Shown here: positions 47,691-55,520 of the stretch, piece after piece
Position numbering within the stretch: position 1 is the first letter of the stretch
How the letters are laid out: the number at the start of each line of letters is the position of its first letter
Origin: Longispora sp047121295
GTDB lineage: Bacteria > Actinomycetota > Actinomycetes > Mycobacteriales > Micromonosporaceae
Direction of reading: 5' to 3'
Length of the DNA: 64,000 nt
Assembly (NCBI RefSeq): GCF_047121295.1
Contig: NZ_CP139447.1
Coordinates: 2,046,001 to 2,110,000, forward strand
Translations under genes and position numbers: made by a program
Notes under the pieces: generated by a model
Database searches by the model: none
What the model was told of the DNA's origin: nothing
Seen by the model: the letters and a program-made list of their open reading frames with translations, nothing else

Positions 47691-48922
47691 GCAGGGTTCC
47701 GTTCTTCGGCGTCCTCGTCGCCCGGTCGGTGTCGCGGATCGGCAGCCTGATGACGTTCGTCGCGATCCCGTGGTTCGTGCTCGTCACCACCGGCAGCGCC
47801 ACCCGGGCCGGGGTGGTGGCCTTCGCCGAGATGACCCCGTTCGTCCTCGCCGGCCTGTTCGGCGGGCCGTGGATCGACCGGTGGGGGCCGCGCGTCGTCA
47901 GCGTCGGCACCGACGTGGCCAGCGCGGCGGCCGTCGCGGCGCTGCCGCTCTTGCACGGGGCGGGCCTGCTGTCGTTCCCCGCGCTGCTGGCCGTCGTCGC
48001 GATCGCCGGGGCGCTGCGCGGCTTCGGGGACGCGGCCAAGGGCGCCCTGCAGCCCCGGGCGATCGCCGTCTCCGGCATCGACGTGACCCGCGCCGCCACC
48101 ATCCAGGACGGGGCGAGCCGGCTGTCGGGCCTGCTCGGGCTGCCCCTGGCCGGCGTGCTGGTCGGCTGGCTCGGCGCGGACCACGTGCTCTACGTCGACG
48201 CCGTGTCGTTCGTGCTCTGCGCGGGCCTCGTCACGGCCCTCGTCCGGGTCGGCGCCGCGCCGGACGCCGGGCGGCGGGAGCCCTACCTCGCGGCCCTGCG
48301 CGCCGGGTTCTCCTACCTGCGCGGCGACCGGCTGATGCTGGGCCTGTCGCTCATCGTGCTCGCGACCAACATGTTCGACCAGGCGTTCGCCGCCGTGTTC
48401 ACCCCGGTCTGGGCGCACGACGTGCTGCGCGACCCGCTCGCGCTGGGGCTGGTCGGCGGGGCGACGGCGCTCGGCGCGGTGCTCGGCAACCTCGGGTACG
48501 TCGCCCTGGCCACCCGGCTGCCCCGCTACCTCACCTTCACCGTGTGCTTCCTGGCCGCCGGCGGTTCCCGGTTCTTCGCGATGGCCTTCGCCGAGGGGCT
48601 GTGGCCGGTCGTCGGGGTGGCGTTCGTCGCCGGGGTGCTGCTGTCCCCGGTCAACCCGATCCTGTCCGCCGTCGCGTACGAACGGGTGCCCGAGGGACTG
48701 CAGGCCCGGGTGTTCGGGCTCACCGGGGCGGTGTCGGCGGCGGGGATGCCGCTGGGCGGGCTGCTCGCCGCCGGGCTGATCGCCGGGGTCGGGCTGCGCG
48801 GCGCGCTCCTCGTCACCGGCGGGCTGTACGTGCTGGTCACGCTCACGCCGTTCGTCTTCCCGAGCTGGCGGGCCGTCGACCGGGCGCCGGCCGCCGAGCC
48901 GGAGCTGGTCGCGGTCGGCTGA
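47687..48922 (+). CDS. MFS transporter
   Basis: A 411-residue major facilitator with about twelve helices. The family loop GGPWIDRWGPR lies between helices 2 and 3, and FGDAAKGALQPRAI in the centre matches drug-efflux MFS proteins of the MFS_3 (enterobactin exporter) type. The substrate is unknown; its regulator is encoded directly upstream and probably controls it. ATGA overlap at the start. Confidence 0.88.
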   Translation: MSRVPFFGVLVARSVSRIGSLMTFVAIPWFVLVTTGSATRAGVVAFAEMTPFVLAGLFGGPWIDRWGPRVVSVGTDVASAAAVAALPLLHGAGLLSFPALLAVVAIAGALRGFGDAAKGALQPRAIAVSGIDVTRAATIQDGASRLSGLLGLPLAGVLVGWLGADHVLYVDAVSFVLCAGLVTALVRVGAAPDAGRREPYLAALRAGFSYLRGDRLMLGLSLIVLATNMFDQAFAAVFTPVWAHDVLRDPLALGLVGGATALGAVLGNLGYVALATRLPRYLTFTVCFLAAGGSRFFAMAFAEGLWPVVGVAFVAGVLLSPVNPILSAVAYERVPEGLQARVFGLTGAVSAAGMPLGGLLAAGLIAGVGLRGALLVTGGLYVLVTLTPFVFPSWRAVDRAPAAEPELVAVG

Positions 48923-48933
48923 GGGACGCGGTC

Positions 48934-48963
48934 GGGCCGGGGGGACACGGGGCCTCCCGGCCC
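48934..48963 (+). terminator. Hairpin after the MFS gene
   Basis: GGGCCGGG (48934-48941) pairs with CCCGGCCC (48956-48963), followed by further GC-rich dyads to 48990. No T-run. It lies 11 bases after the stop. Confidence 0.45.
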
Positions 48964-49038
48964 GGCCGGGGCGCGCCCCCGGGGAGGCGGTGGGACCACG
49001 CCGGGCTCCCGCCGACGCGCGCCGGCCCAGGAACGCGG

Positions 49039-49063
49039 CGTAACCGGAAGATGATGTTGATCT
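49039..49063 (+). repeat. Copy A of a 25-base intergenic repeat
   Basis: CGTAACCG, three variable bases (GAA), then GATGATGTTGATCT. Copy B at 54981-55005 differs only in the three central bases. It is located between the MFS gene and fmt. Confidence 0.65.
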
Positions 49064-49149
49064 GGCTCTTGATCGTGGCCGTGGAGATCCCGGACACACG
49101 GAGCGGCTGCGGGCGGGGCGTCCACGCCCGGCGCGCCCCGGCCGCCCCG

Positions 49150-49155
49150 TAGACT
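49150..49155 (+). promoter_or_regulatory. -10 box of the fmt promoter
   Basis: TAGACT, the same hexamer as before efp and rpe. The leader to the fmt GTG would be roughly 35 bases and contains GGGGAG. Confidence 0.4.
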
Positions 49156-49196
49156 GGGTCGGTCCAAAACGGCGGAGTGGTGGGGAGTGGTCGACG

Positions 49197-50156
49197 GTGC
49201 GGCTCGTGTTCGCCGGTACCCCCGAGGTCGCCGTGCCCGCGCTCGACGCGATCGCCGCCGACGGCCAGCACGAGATCCTGGCCGTGCTCACCCGGCCCGA
49301 CGCGCCCGCCGGCCGGGGCAAGAAGCTGCACCGCTCGCCGGTCGGCGCCTGGGCGGACGAGCGCGGCATCGAGGTGCTGACGCCGGCGAAGCCGCGCGAG
49401 CCGGAGTTCCTGGAGCGGCTCAAGGCCCTGGCTCCGGACTGCGTGCCGGTCGTCGCCTACGGCGCGCTCGTGCCTCAGGTGGCCCTCGACATCCCGGCCC
49501 GGGGCTGGATCAACCTGCACTTCTCCCTGCTGCCGGTCTGGCGCGGCGCCGCCCCGGTGCAGCACGCCGTCTGGCACGGCGACGAGGTGACCGGCGCGTG
49601 CGTCTTCCAGCTGGAGGCGGGCCTGGACAGCGGGCCGGTCTTCGGCACCCTCACCGAGACCATCCGGCCGAAGGACACCTCCGGCGACCTGCTCGGCCGG
49701 CTCGCGCTGTCCGGCGGGGAACTGCTGGTCCAGGTGCTGCACGGCATCGCCGCCGACGCGCTGCGCGCCGTGCCGCAGCCGGCCGATGGGGTCAGCCTGG
49801 CCCCGAAGATCACCGTCGAGGACGCGGGCGTGGTCTGGACGGAGCCGGCGTTCGCCGTCGACCGCCGGATCCGGGCCTGCACCCCCGCGCCGGGCGCGTG
49901 GACCACCTTCCGGGGCGAGCGGATCAAGCTCGCGCCGGTGACCATCGCGGCGGAGCGGCTGGCTCCGGGCGAGATCTCCGTTCAGAAGAACAATGTGTAC
50001 GTAGGGACGGGAACGACATCAGTACTACTCGGCGAGGTCAGGGCCCAGGGCAAGAAGGCGATGGAGGCCGGCGCGTGGGCGCGCGGCGTCCGGATCGAGG
50101 CGGGGGAGAGGCTCGGCGCCCCGGCGGTGCGGCCGGGCGACCCAACCTCCCCGTAG
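49197..50156 (+). CDS. fmt: Methionyl-tRNA formyltransferase
   Basis: Formylates initiator Met-tRNA using 10-formyl-THF. The 319 residues have the N-terminal Rossmann domain (RLVFAGTPEVAVPAL), the catalytic signature NLHFSLLPVWRGAAPVQ, the LDSGPVF loop and the C-terminal OB domain. The GTG start has GGGGAG about nine bases upstream. Its last 82 bases overlap the rsmB start in another frame. Confidence 0.96.
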   Translation: MRLVFAGTPEVAVPALDAIAADGQHEILAVLTRPDAPAGRGKKLHRSPVGAWADERGIEVLTPAKPREPEFLERLKALAPDCVPVVAYGALVPQVALDIPARGWINLHFSLLPVWRGAAPVQHAVWHGDEVTGACVFQLEAGLDSGPVFGTLTETIRPKDTSGDLLGRLALSGGELLVQVLHGIAADALRAVPQPADGVSLAPKITVEDAGVVWTEPAFAVDRRIRACTPAPGAWTTFRGERIKLAPVTIAAERLAPGEISVQKNNVYVGTGTTSVLLGEVRAQGKKAMEAGAWARGVRIEAGERLGAPAVRPGDPTSP

Positions 50157-51502
50157 ACGCGCCGAGGTTCGTCGCCTTCCAGGTCATCCGCGCGGTCTCC
50201 GACAACGACGCGTACGCGAACCTGGCGCTGCCGGGCCTGCTCCGCGAGCGCCAGCTCACCGGGCTGGACGCGGCGTTCGCCACCGAGCTGACCTACGGCA
50301 CCCTGCGCAGCCTGGGCACCCTGGACCGGATCATCGACCGCAACGTCGACCGCGAGCCCGACCCGGCGGTCCGCGACGCGCTGCGGATGGGCGCCTACCA
50401 GCTGCTCTACACCCGGGTCCCCCCGCACGCGGCCGTGGACACCACCGTGACCCTGGTCCGGGAGACCGTCAACGACGGGGCGGCGAAGTTCGCCAACGCC
50501 ATCATGCGACGGGTATCGGAGCACACGCTCGAGGACTGGCTGACCACGGTCGCCCCCGACGCGGCGGAGAACCCGGCCGGCAACCTGGCCGCGCGCACCG
50601 CGCACCCCGAGTGGATCGTGCGGGCGTTCACCGACGCGCTCGGCAAGGACGCCGCCGAGATCACCGCCCTCCTGGAGGCCGACAACGTCCGGCCGCCGGT
50701 GCACCTGGCCGCCCGGCCGGGCCAGATCACCCAGGCCGAGCTGATCGCCGAGTCGGGCGGGTCGGCGGGGCAGTGGTCGCCGTACGCCGTGACGCTGGCC
50801 GGCGGCGACCCCGGCGCGCTGTCGTCGATCCACAAGGGCCGCTCGCACGTGCAGGACGAGGGCAGCCAGCTCGTCGCCACCGCCGTGGTGAACGTGCCCG
50901 TGCAGGGCCAGGACGACCGCTGGCTGGACCTGTGCGCCGGCCCCGGCGGCAAGGCCGGTCTGCTGGGCGCGTTCGGCGCCGAGCGCGGCGCGGACGTGCT
51001 CGCCGTCGAGGTCACCGAGCACCGCGCCGACCTGGTCGCCAAGGCCACCCGGGGCCTGCCGGTGTACGTCAAGCACGCCGACGGCCGCACCGTCGGCCAC
51101 GACCCGGACCTGGTCGAGCAGGGCTTCGACCGGGTGCTCGTCGACGCGCCGTGCACCGGGCTGGGCGCGCTCCGCCGCCGCCCGGAGGCCCGGTGGCGCC
51201 GGCTGCCGTCGGACCTGCCGCCGCTGACGAAGCTCCAGCGCGAACTGCTCGCCGCCGCCGTCCGGGCGGTCCGGGTCGGCGGGGTCGTCGGGTACGTGAC
51301 GTGCTCGCCGCACATCACCGAGACCCGGATGACCGTGATGGAAACCCTGCGCAAGTCGAAGATTCCCCTGGAGCTGCTGGACGCGCGGGAGTTCCTGCCG
51401 GCCGGGATGCCGGGGCTCGGCGACGGGCCGACGGTGCAGCTGTGGCCGCACCGGCACGGGACGGACGCGATGTTCCTGGCGCTGCTGCGCCGGGTGGGCT
51501 AG
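50075..51502 (+). CDS. rsmB: 16S rRNA (cytosine 967-C5)-methyltransferase RsmB
   Basis: SAM-dependent methyltransferase acting on naked 16S rRNA. The 475 residues comprise a basic N-terminal tail, a NusB-like RNA-binding domain (AFATELTYGTLRSLGTLDRII), the SAM motif DLCAGPGGKAGLL, and the two catalytic cysteines in DAPCTGLGAL and TCSPH. The start was resolved from sequence: no ATG/GTG lies between the fmt stop and the first conserved residues, but GTG at 50075, inside fmt, has GGAGG seven bases upstream. Its TAG stop shares CTAG with the convergent GNAT gene. Confidence 0.94.
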   Translation: MGARRPDRGGGEARRPGGAAGRPNLPVDAPRFVAFQVIRAVSDNDAYANLALPGLLRERQLTGLDAAFATELTYGTLRSLGTLDRIIDRNVDREPDPAVRDALRMGAYQLLYTRVPPHAAVDTTVTLVRETVNDGAAKFANAIMRRVSEHTLEDWLTTVAPDAAENPAGNLAARTAHPEWIVRAFTDALGKDAAEITALLEADNVRPPVHLAARPGQITQAELIAESGGSAGQWSPYAVTLAGGDPGALSSIHKGRSHVQDEGSQLVATAVVNVPVQGQDDRWLDLCAGPGGKAGLLGAFGAERGADVLAVEVTEHRADLVAKATRGLPVYVKHADGRTVGHDPDLVEQGFDRVLVDAPCTGLGALRRRPEARWRRLPSDLPPLTKLQRELLAAAVRAVRVGGVVGYVTCSPHITETRMTVMETLRKSKIPLELLDAREFLPAGMPGLGDGPTVQLWPHRHGTDAMFLALLRRVG

Positions 51503-51990
51503 ACCTTCAGCACGCATTCCAGGTGCACCATCGGCGCGCCGGCCTCGTCGGGGGCGGTGCGCCCGGTGGGGCCGAAGCCCCGGGTGGCGAAGAGCCGACC
51601 GGCCCGGGCGTTGTCGGCGTGCGTCCACAACGTCGCCCGGGCGTAGCCGTCCCGTCGACCCGCCGCCAGCACGGCGTCGAGCAGCCGCCTGCCGAGATGC
51701 CGCCCCTGGTGTTCCGGGAGAATGCTGATCCCGGTCAGGTGGCACAGATCCGGGATCAGCGGACCGGCGCCGTCGTCGGCTCGGCCGGGCAGCCGCAGGG
51801 CCATGCCGACGAGCTGACCGCCGTCTTCGACGACGTGTAGCGCGGTGTCGGGGTCGCGCGCCCACGCGCGCAGCCGGGCGGCGTGCGCCGGCAGGTTCTT
51901 CTGCTCGTTGGCGCGGCTCCATACGGCCACGGCCGCGTCGATGTCGTCGGGGGTTCCTGGTCGGACGGTCACCGGTCCGGTCTCGGTCAT
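51499..51990 (-). CDS. GNAT family N-acetyltransferase
   Basis: A 163-residue acyltransferase with a complete GNAT fold: VRPGTPDDIDAAVAVW, the acetyl-CoA loop GISILPEHQGRHLGRRLLDA, and TLWTHADNARAGRLFATRGFG. The acceptor is unknown. The ATG at 51990 is chosen as the fold begins there; the stop is interlocked with that of rsmB over four bases. Confidence 0.85.
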   Translation of the reverse strand: MTETGPVTVRPGTPDDIDAAVAVWSRANEQKNLPAHAARLRAWARDPDTALHVVEDGGQLVGMALRLPGRADDGAGPLIPDLCHLTGISILPEHQGRHLGRRLLDAVLAAGRRDGYARATLWTHADNARAGRLFATRGFGPTGRTAPDEAGAPMVHLECVLKV

Positions 51991-52022
51991 GGGGACAGTG
52001 TGCGGGGGCGGGCGAGTGGTTT

Positions 52023-52694
52023 TCAGGCCGCGCCGGTGGAGGTCCAGCCCTGGGCCCGGAGCCGTTCGAAGCCGTCCAGCAGCAGGTCCAGGGAGAACTC
52101 GAACTCGAACTGGTCGTCGCACCCCGGCCCGACCACCGACCCCCCGTCGTGCTCGGCCCGCAGCGCGATCTCCACGAAGTGCGGGTAGGCGCCGGCCATG
52201 GACCGCAGCGCCGCCGCCTGGGCGTGCGGGTCCGGGGCCGGGGGTGCCGCGTACAGCTCCTGGGCGAAGCCGAACATCCGGCTGCCGAGCGCGTGCATCA
52301 CGTGGTGGGTGAGGTCCACGGACATCCCGCCCGCGCGGAGCATCCCGATGGTCGAGTCCATGTACCCCAACGTGACCGGCGTCGGCGCCGTCCGCGACTC
52401 GATCGCCCGGGACGCCCACGGGTGCCGCAGCAGCGCCCGCCGCGCGGACAGGATCCGCCGCCGGACCCGGGTCCGCCAGTCGACGTCGATGGGGTCGGGC
52501 GGGTCGATCTCCCCGACGACGACGTCGACCATGCCGTCGAGCAGTTCCTCCTTGTTCGCCACGTGCTTGTACAGCGCCATTGGCACCACGCCCAGCTCCT
52601 GGGCGAGCTTGCGCATGCTCAGCGCCTCGATCCCGGCGGTGTCGGCGAGCGCGACGGCCGCGTGCAGCACCCGGTCCCTGTTCAGGCGTGTCAT
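52023..52694 (-). CDS. TetR/AcrR-family repressor
   Basis: A 223-residue regulator with an N-terminal helix-turn-helix (residues ~3-50: RVLHAAVALADTAGIEALSMRKLAQELGVVPMALYKHVANK). The ligand-binding domain resembles the TetR C-terminal type. AAAGGTG precedes the ATG at 52694. It is divergent from a DUF4386 membrane gene, with two copies of one operator between them, so it very probably represses both. Confidence 0.88.
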   Translation of the reverse strand: MTRLNRDRVLHAAVALADTAGIEALSMRKLAQELGVVPMALYKHVANKEELLDGMVDVVVGEIDPPDPIDVDWRTRVRRRILSARRALLRHPWASRAIESRTAPTPVTLGYMDSTIGMLRAGGMSVDLTHHVMHALGSRMFGFAQELYAAPPAPDPHAQAAALRSMAGAYPHFVEIALRAEHDGGSVVGPGCDDQFEFEFSLDLLLDGFERLRAQGWTSTGAA

Positions 52695-52723
52695 CGGTTC
52701 ACCTTTCCCCGGGGCGCTTGACA

Positions 52724-52740
52724 GGCGTACAGCGTACACC
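52724..52740. promoter_or_regulatory. Operator 1 of the TetR/DUF4386 region
   Basis: GGCGTAC-AGC-GTACACC, an inverted repeat with one mismatch. It has the same form as operator 2, with centres 36 bases apart. Confidence 0.7.
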
Positions 52741-52759
52741 TTAGGGTTCCGGGCTATCG

Positions 52760-52776
52760 GGTGTACGGAGTACACC
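52760..52776. promoter_or_regulatory. Operator 2 of the TetR/DUF4386 region
   Basis: GGTGTAC-GGA-GTACACC, a perfect 7-bp inverted repeat with a three-base spacer, 23 bases before the DUF4386 start. Confidence 0.75.
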
Positions 52777-52798
52777 TTCTGGGATGTGGGGGAAAGTC

Positions 52799-53491
52799 AT
52801 GGGTTCACCGAGAAGAAGCGCGCTGGCCGTCGGCCTGTTCTTCCTGCTCACCGAGGTCGCGGCGATCGCGGGGCTGGTGCTCTACCAGCCGGCGCTCAAG
52901 GACGCGGCCTATGTCACCGGCACGGGCGCGGACACCCGGGTCCTGCTGGGCGGGCTCTGCGAGCTCGTCCTGGTCGCGGCGGTGATCGGCACGGCGGCGG
53001 CGCTGTACCCGGTGATCCGCCGGATCCGACCGGCCGTCGCCCTCGGCTACGTCAGCGTCCGGCTGCTGGAGGCCGTGATCATCGTGATCGGGATCGTCAG
53101 CGTGCTGTCGATCGTCACGGTGCGCCGGGAACTCGCCGGGGACCCGGCGGCCCCCGCCATCGCGAAGGCGCTGGTCGCCCTGCACGACTGGACGTTCCTG
53201 CTCGGGCCCAACATCGCGCTGGGCGCCAACAGCGTGCTGCTCGGCTACCTGATGTACCGGTCCAGGCTCGTGCCCCGCCCCATCGCCACCCTCGGGCTGG
53301 TCGGCGGCGCGCTGATCTGCCTGTCGGCGACCGCCGTGCTGTTCGGCCTGTACGAGCAGGTCTCCACCGTCGGCTCGCTGGCCGCGCTCCCGGTGTTCGC
53401 CTGGGAGGTCAGCCTCGCGCTCTACCTGATCTTCCGGGGATTCAAGCACGATCCGGCAGGAAACGGGCCGGCCGGCGCGGAAGATCGGTGA
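52799..53491 (+). CDS. DUF4386 membrane protein
   Basis: A 230-residue integral membrane protein with about six helices. The pattern (LAVGLFFLLTEVAAIAG..., VRLLEAVIIVIGIVSVLSI, HDWTFLLGPNIALGANSVLLGYLMYRSRLVPRPIA) fits DUF4386, whose function is unknown. The ATG at 52799 is selected over 52784 because GGGGGAAAG precedes it. Divergently controlled with the TetR gene. Confidence 0.85.
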   Translation: MGSPRRSALAVGLFFLLTEVAAIAGLVLYQPALKDAAYVTGTGADTRVLLGGLCELVLVAAVIGTAAALYPVIRRIRPAVALGYVSVRLLEAVIIVIGIVSVLSIVTVRRELAGDPAAPAIAKALVALHDWTFLLGPNIALGANSVLLGYLMYRSRLVPRPIATLGLVGGALICLSATAVLFGLYEQVSTVGSLAALPVFAWEVSLALYLIFRGFKHDPAGNGPAGAEDR

Positions 53492-53525
53492 TCCTACTCA
53501 CCGAATACATCAGGTGAACTCTCCG

Positions 53526-53537
53526 TAGACTGTCCGC
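53526..53537 (+). promoter_or_regulatory. -10 box of a leaderless rpe promoter
   Basis: TAGACT (53526-53531), six bases, then the GTG at 53538. Confidence 0.5.
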
Positions 53538-54200
53538 GTGTCGTACATCATCGCGCCCAGCATCCTGTCTGCTGACTTCGCCCACCTCGCCGATGAGGTA
53601 GCCACGATCGAGGGTGCCGCCGACTGGGCGCACGTGGACGTGATGGACAACCATTTCGTACCGAACCTGACGTTCGGCCTGCCGGTCGTCAAGAGCCTGC
53701 TCGCGGCGACCACGCTGCCGCTGGACTGCCACCTGATGATCGAGAACCCGGACCGGTGGGCCCCGGGGTACGCGGAGGCCGGCGCCTACAACGTCACCTT
53801 CCACGCGGAGGCCACGGCGAACCCGACGGCCGTGGCCCGCGACATCCGGGCGGCCGGCGCGCTCGCGGGGCTGGCGATCGACCGGGACACGCCGATGGAG
53901 CCGTATCTGGAGCTGCTGCCGGAGTTCGACACCCTCCTGATCATGACGATCAAGGCCGGGTTCGGCGGCCAGTCGTTCATCCCCGAGCTGCTCGACAAGG
54001 TCCGGCTCGCCCGCAAGCACGTCAACGCCGGACACCTCAACATCCGGATCGAGGTGGACGGCGGCATCTCCGCCGACACGATCGGGCTGGCCGCCGAGGC
54101 CGGGGCCGACGCGTTCGTCGCCGGTACCGCCGTCTACAACGAGGCCGACCGGGCCGCCGCCGTGACCCGACTGCGCGCCCTGGCGGCACCGTCGCCGTGA
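53538..54200 (+). CDS. rpe: Ribulose-phosphate 3-epimerase
   Basis: Interconverts ribulose 5-phosphate and xylulose 5-phosphate in the pentose phosphate pathway. The 220-residue TIM barrel has IAPSILSADFAHL, WAHVDVMDNHFVPNLTFG with catalytic and metal residues, DCHLMIENPD, KAGFGGQSFIPE and the C-terminal IEVDGGIS phosphate site. It overlaps the GGDEF gene by four bases. Confidence 0.95.
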   Translation: MSYIIAPSILSADFAHLADEVATIEGAADWAHVDVMDNHFVPNLTFGLPVVKSLLAATTLPLDCHLMIENPDRWAPGYAEAGAYNVTFHAEATANPTAVARDIRAAGALAGLAIDRDTPMEPYLELLPEFDTLLIMTIKAGFGGQSFIPELLDKVRLARKHVNAGHLNIRIEVDGGISADTIGLAAEAGADAFVAGTAVYNEADRAAAVTRLRALAAPSP

Positions 54201-54808
54201 TCCGCATCGTCCGCCGGAGCAGACTCCGGGAGTTGCGCGAGGCGTCCCCGCTGACGGGGCTGCCCGGCAACACCCGCATCCGACGGGAGATCGCACGCCG
54301 GATCGACGGCGGGGCACCCTTCGCGGTGTGCTACCTGGACATCGACCGCTTCAAGAGCGTGAACGACGCCTACGGCTTCGTCCGGGGCGACGAACTGATC
54401 CTGCTGCTCGCCGCCGTGCTCCGGGTCGCCGTGGGCCGGGCCCCCGACGCGCCGAAGCCCGCCCGGGACCGCGCGGTGTTCCTCGGCCACGTCGGCGGCG
54501 ACGACTTCGTGCTGATCTGCCCGCCCGACCGGGTGAAGTCCCTGATCAACGGGGTGATCCGCGAGTTCGAGCGCCGGGTGCCCGGGTTGTACGACCCCGA
54601 GCACGCCGAGCGCGGTTATCTGGTGAGCGTGGACCGGCGGGGCGTGAAACACGAGTGGGCGCTCGCGACGCTGTCGGTGGGGGTGGCGACGACCGAGTAC
54701 CGGGTGTTCCGGGACCCGGCCGAGGTGGTGGCCGTGGCGACGGAGATGAAGTCGGTCGCGAAGGGCGAGGCGGGCTCACACGTCGCGGTGGACCGCCGCA
54801 GGCTCTGA
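54197..54808 (+). CDS. Stand-alone GGDEF-domain protein
   Basis: A 203-residue cytoplasmic protein consisting of one GGDEF domain. It has LTGLPGNTRIRREI, the metal-binding CYLDIDRFKSVNDAYGF and the signature VGGDDF (residues 99-104), with Asp in place of the usual second Glu. No membrane or sensory domain and no RxxD inhibitory site are visible, and a Pro/Ala-rich insert (81-93) precedes the signature. It may make c-di-GMP or only bind nucleotide. The GTG overlaps the rpe stop. The nearby BldD is a c-di-GMP receptor. Confidence 0.85.
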   Translation: MIRIVRRSRLRELREASPLTGLPGNTRIRREIARRIDGGAPFAVCYLDIDRFKSVNDAYGFVRGDELILLLAAVLRVAVGRAPDAPKPARDRAVFLGHVGGDDFVLICPPDRVKSLINGVIREFERRVPGLYDPEHAERGYLVSVDRRGVKHEWALATLSVGVATTEYRVFRDPAEVVAVATEMKSVAKGEAGSHVAVDRRRL

Positions 54809-54839
54809 AACCCCGCTCTGACGGGTACCGGACCCGCGC

Positions 54840-54903
54840 ATGATCGCGAGTTGCGGCCCGATCGTGAAGCCTGACTGCACATTCCGGCCGAAAGCGCGAT
54901 CAT
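54840..54903. repeat. Imperfect intergenic inverted repeat
   Basis: ATGATCGCG (54840-54848) and CGCGATCAT (54895-54903) are perfect complements 46 bases apart, and CGGCC (54854-54858) can pair with GGCCG (54886-54890). The unit could fold into a ~64-base hairpin after the GGDEF gene: a terminator or a REP-like element. Confidence 0.5.
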
Positions 54904-54980
54904 CGGATCGGCCCCGCCACAGGGACCGGTCGCGGGCGGCCCGGCCACGGACGGCCGGTGGAGACCGGGTCGGGGGCCGC

Positions 54981-55005
54981 CGTAACCGTCTGATGATGTT
55001 GATCT
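54981..55005 (+). repeat. Copy B of the 25-base intergenic repeat
   Basis: CGTAACCG, TCT, GATGATGTTGATCT; 22 of 25 bases identical to copy A at 49039-49063. It ends 24 bases before the SRPBCC start. Confidence 0.65.
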
Positions 55006-55029
55006 TTGGAAGCCCTAGAGTGTGGCTGC

Positions 55030-55500
55030 ATGGAGCGCGTGTGGACACTCAGCGAGAAGCTCGTGATCGAAGCGCCGGCCGAACGGGTCTACGCCCTGGT
55101 CGGCGACCCGCGCCGGATGGCGGAGTTCAGCCCCGAGTGTTTCTCGGTCTGGGGCCGGGGCGAGCGGGTCGGGGACCGGTTCACGGGATGGAACCGGCGG
55201 GCGGCGTTCGTGTGGTTCACGACGTGCCGGGTGGTGGCGGCGAGCCCGGGGCGGGAGTACGCGTTCGACGTGCACAGCTTCGGCCTGCCCGTGGCCCGGT
55301 GGGGGTACCGGCTGAGCCCGGCCCCGGGCGGCACGGAGGTGACGGAGTTCTGGGAGGACCAGCGGCGGGAGGGCTGGCGCGGTCGGCTGGTGGAGACGTT
55401 GGGGTTGTTGTTCAGCGGCACCCCGGCCGGGGACCGCGCGGAGCGGAACCGGGCCGGGATGCGCGCCACGCTGCGCAACCTGGCGCGTGCCCTGGCCTGA
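55030..55500 (+). CDS. SRPBCC-family (polyketide cyclase/START-like) protein
   Basis: A 156-residue protein with the START-type hydrophobic-cavity fold: EKLVIEAPAERVYALVGDPRRMAEFSPE at the N-terminus, FTGWNRR, then the long C-terminal helix (RNRAGMRATLRNLARALA). Such proteins bind lipids or polyketides; the ligand here is unknown. The ATG at 55030 is preferred; TAGAGT lies eight bases upstream. It converges on the GH20 gene with 20 bases between. Confidence 0.82.
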   Translation: MERVWTLSEKLVIEAPAERVYALVGDPRRMAEFSPECFSVWGRGERVGDRFTGWNRRAAFVWFTTCRVVAASPGREYAFDVHSFGLPVARWGYRLSPAPGGTEVTEFWEDQRREGWRGRLVETLGLLFSGTPAGDRAERNRAGMRATLRNLARALA

Positions 55501-55520
55501 CCGTCAGGGCACGCGCGGGG

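Noticed and set aside
49051..49152. Possible 33-codon leader peptide upstream of fmt (starts MMLIWLLIVAVE)
   Set aside because: It begins inside the 25-bp repeat; the frame in copy B does not encode a similar peptide, and there is no ribosome-binding site.
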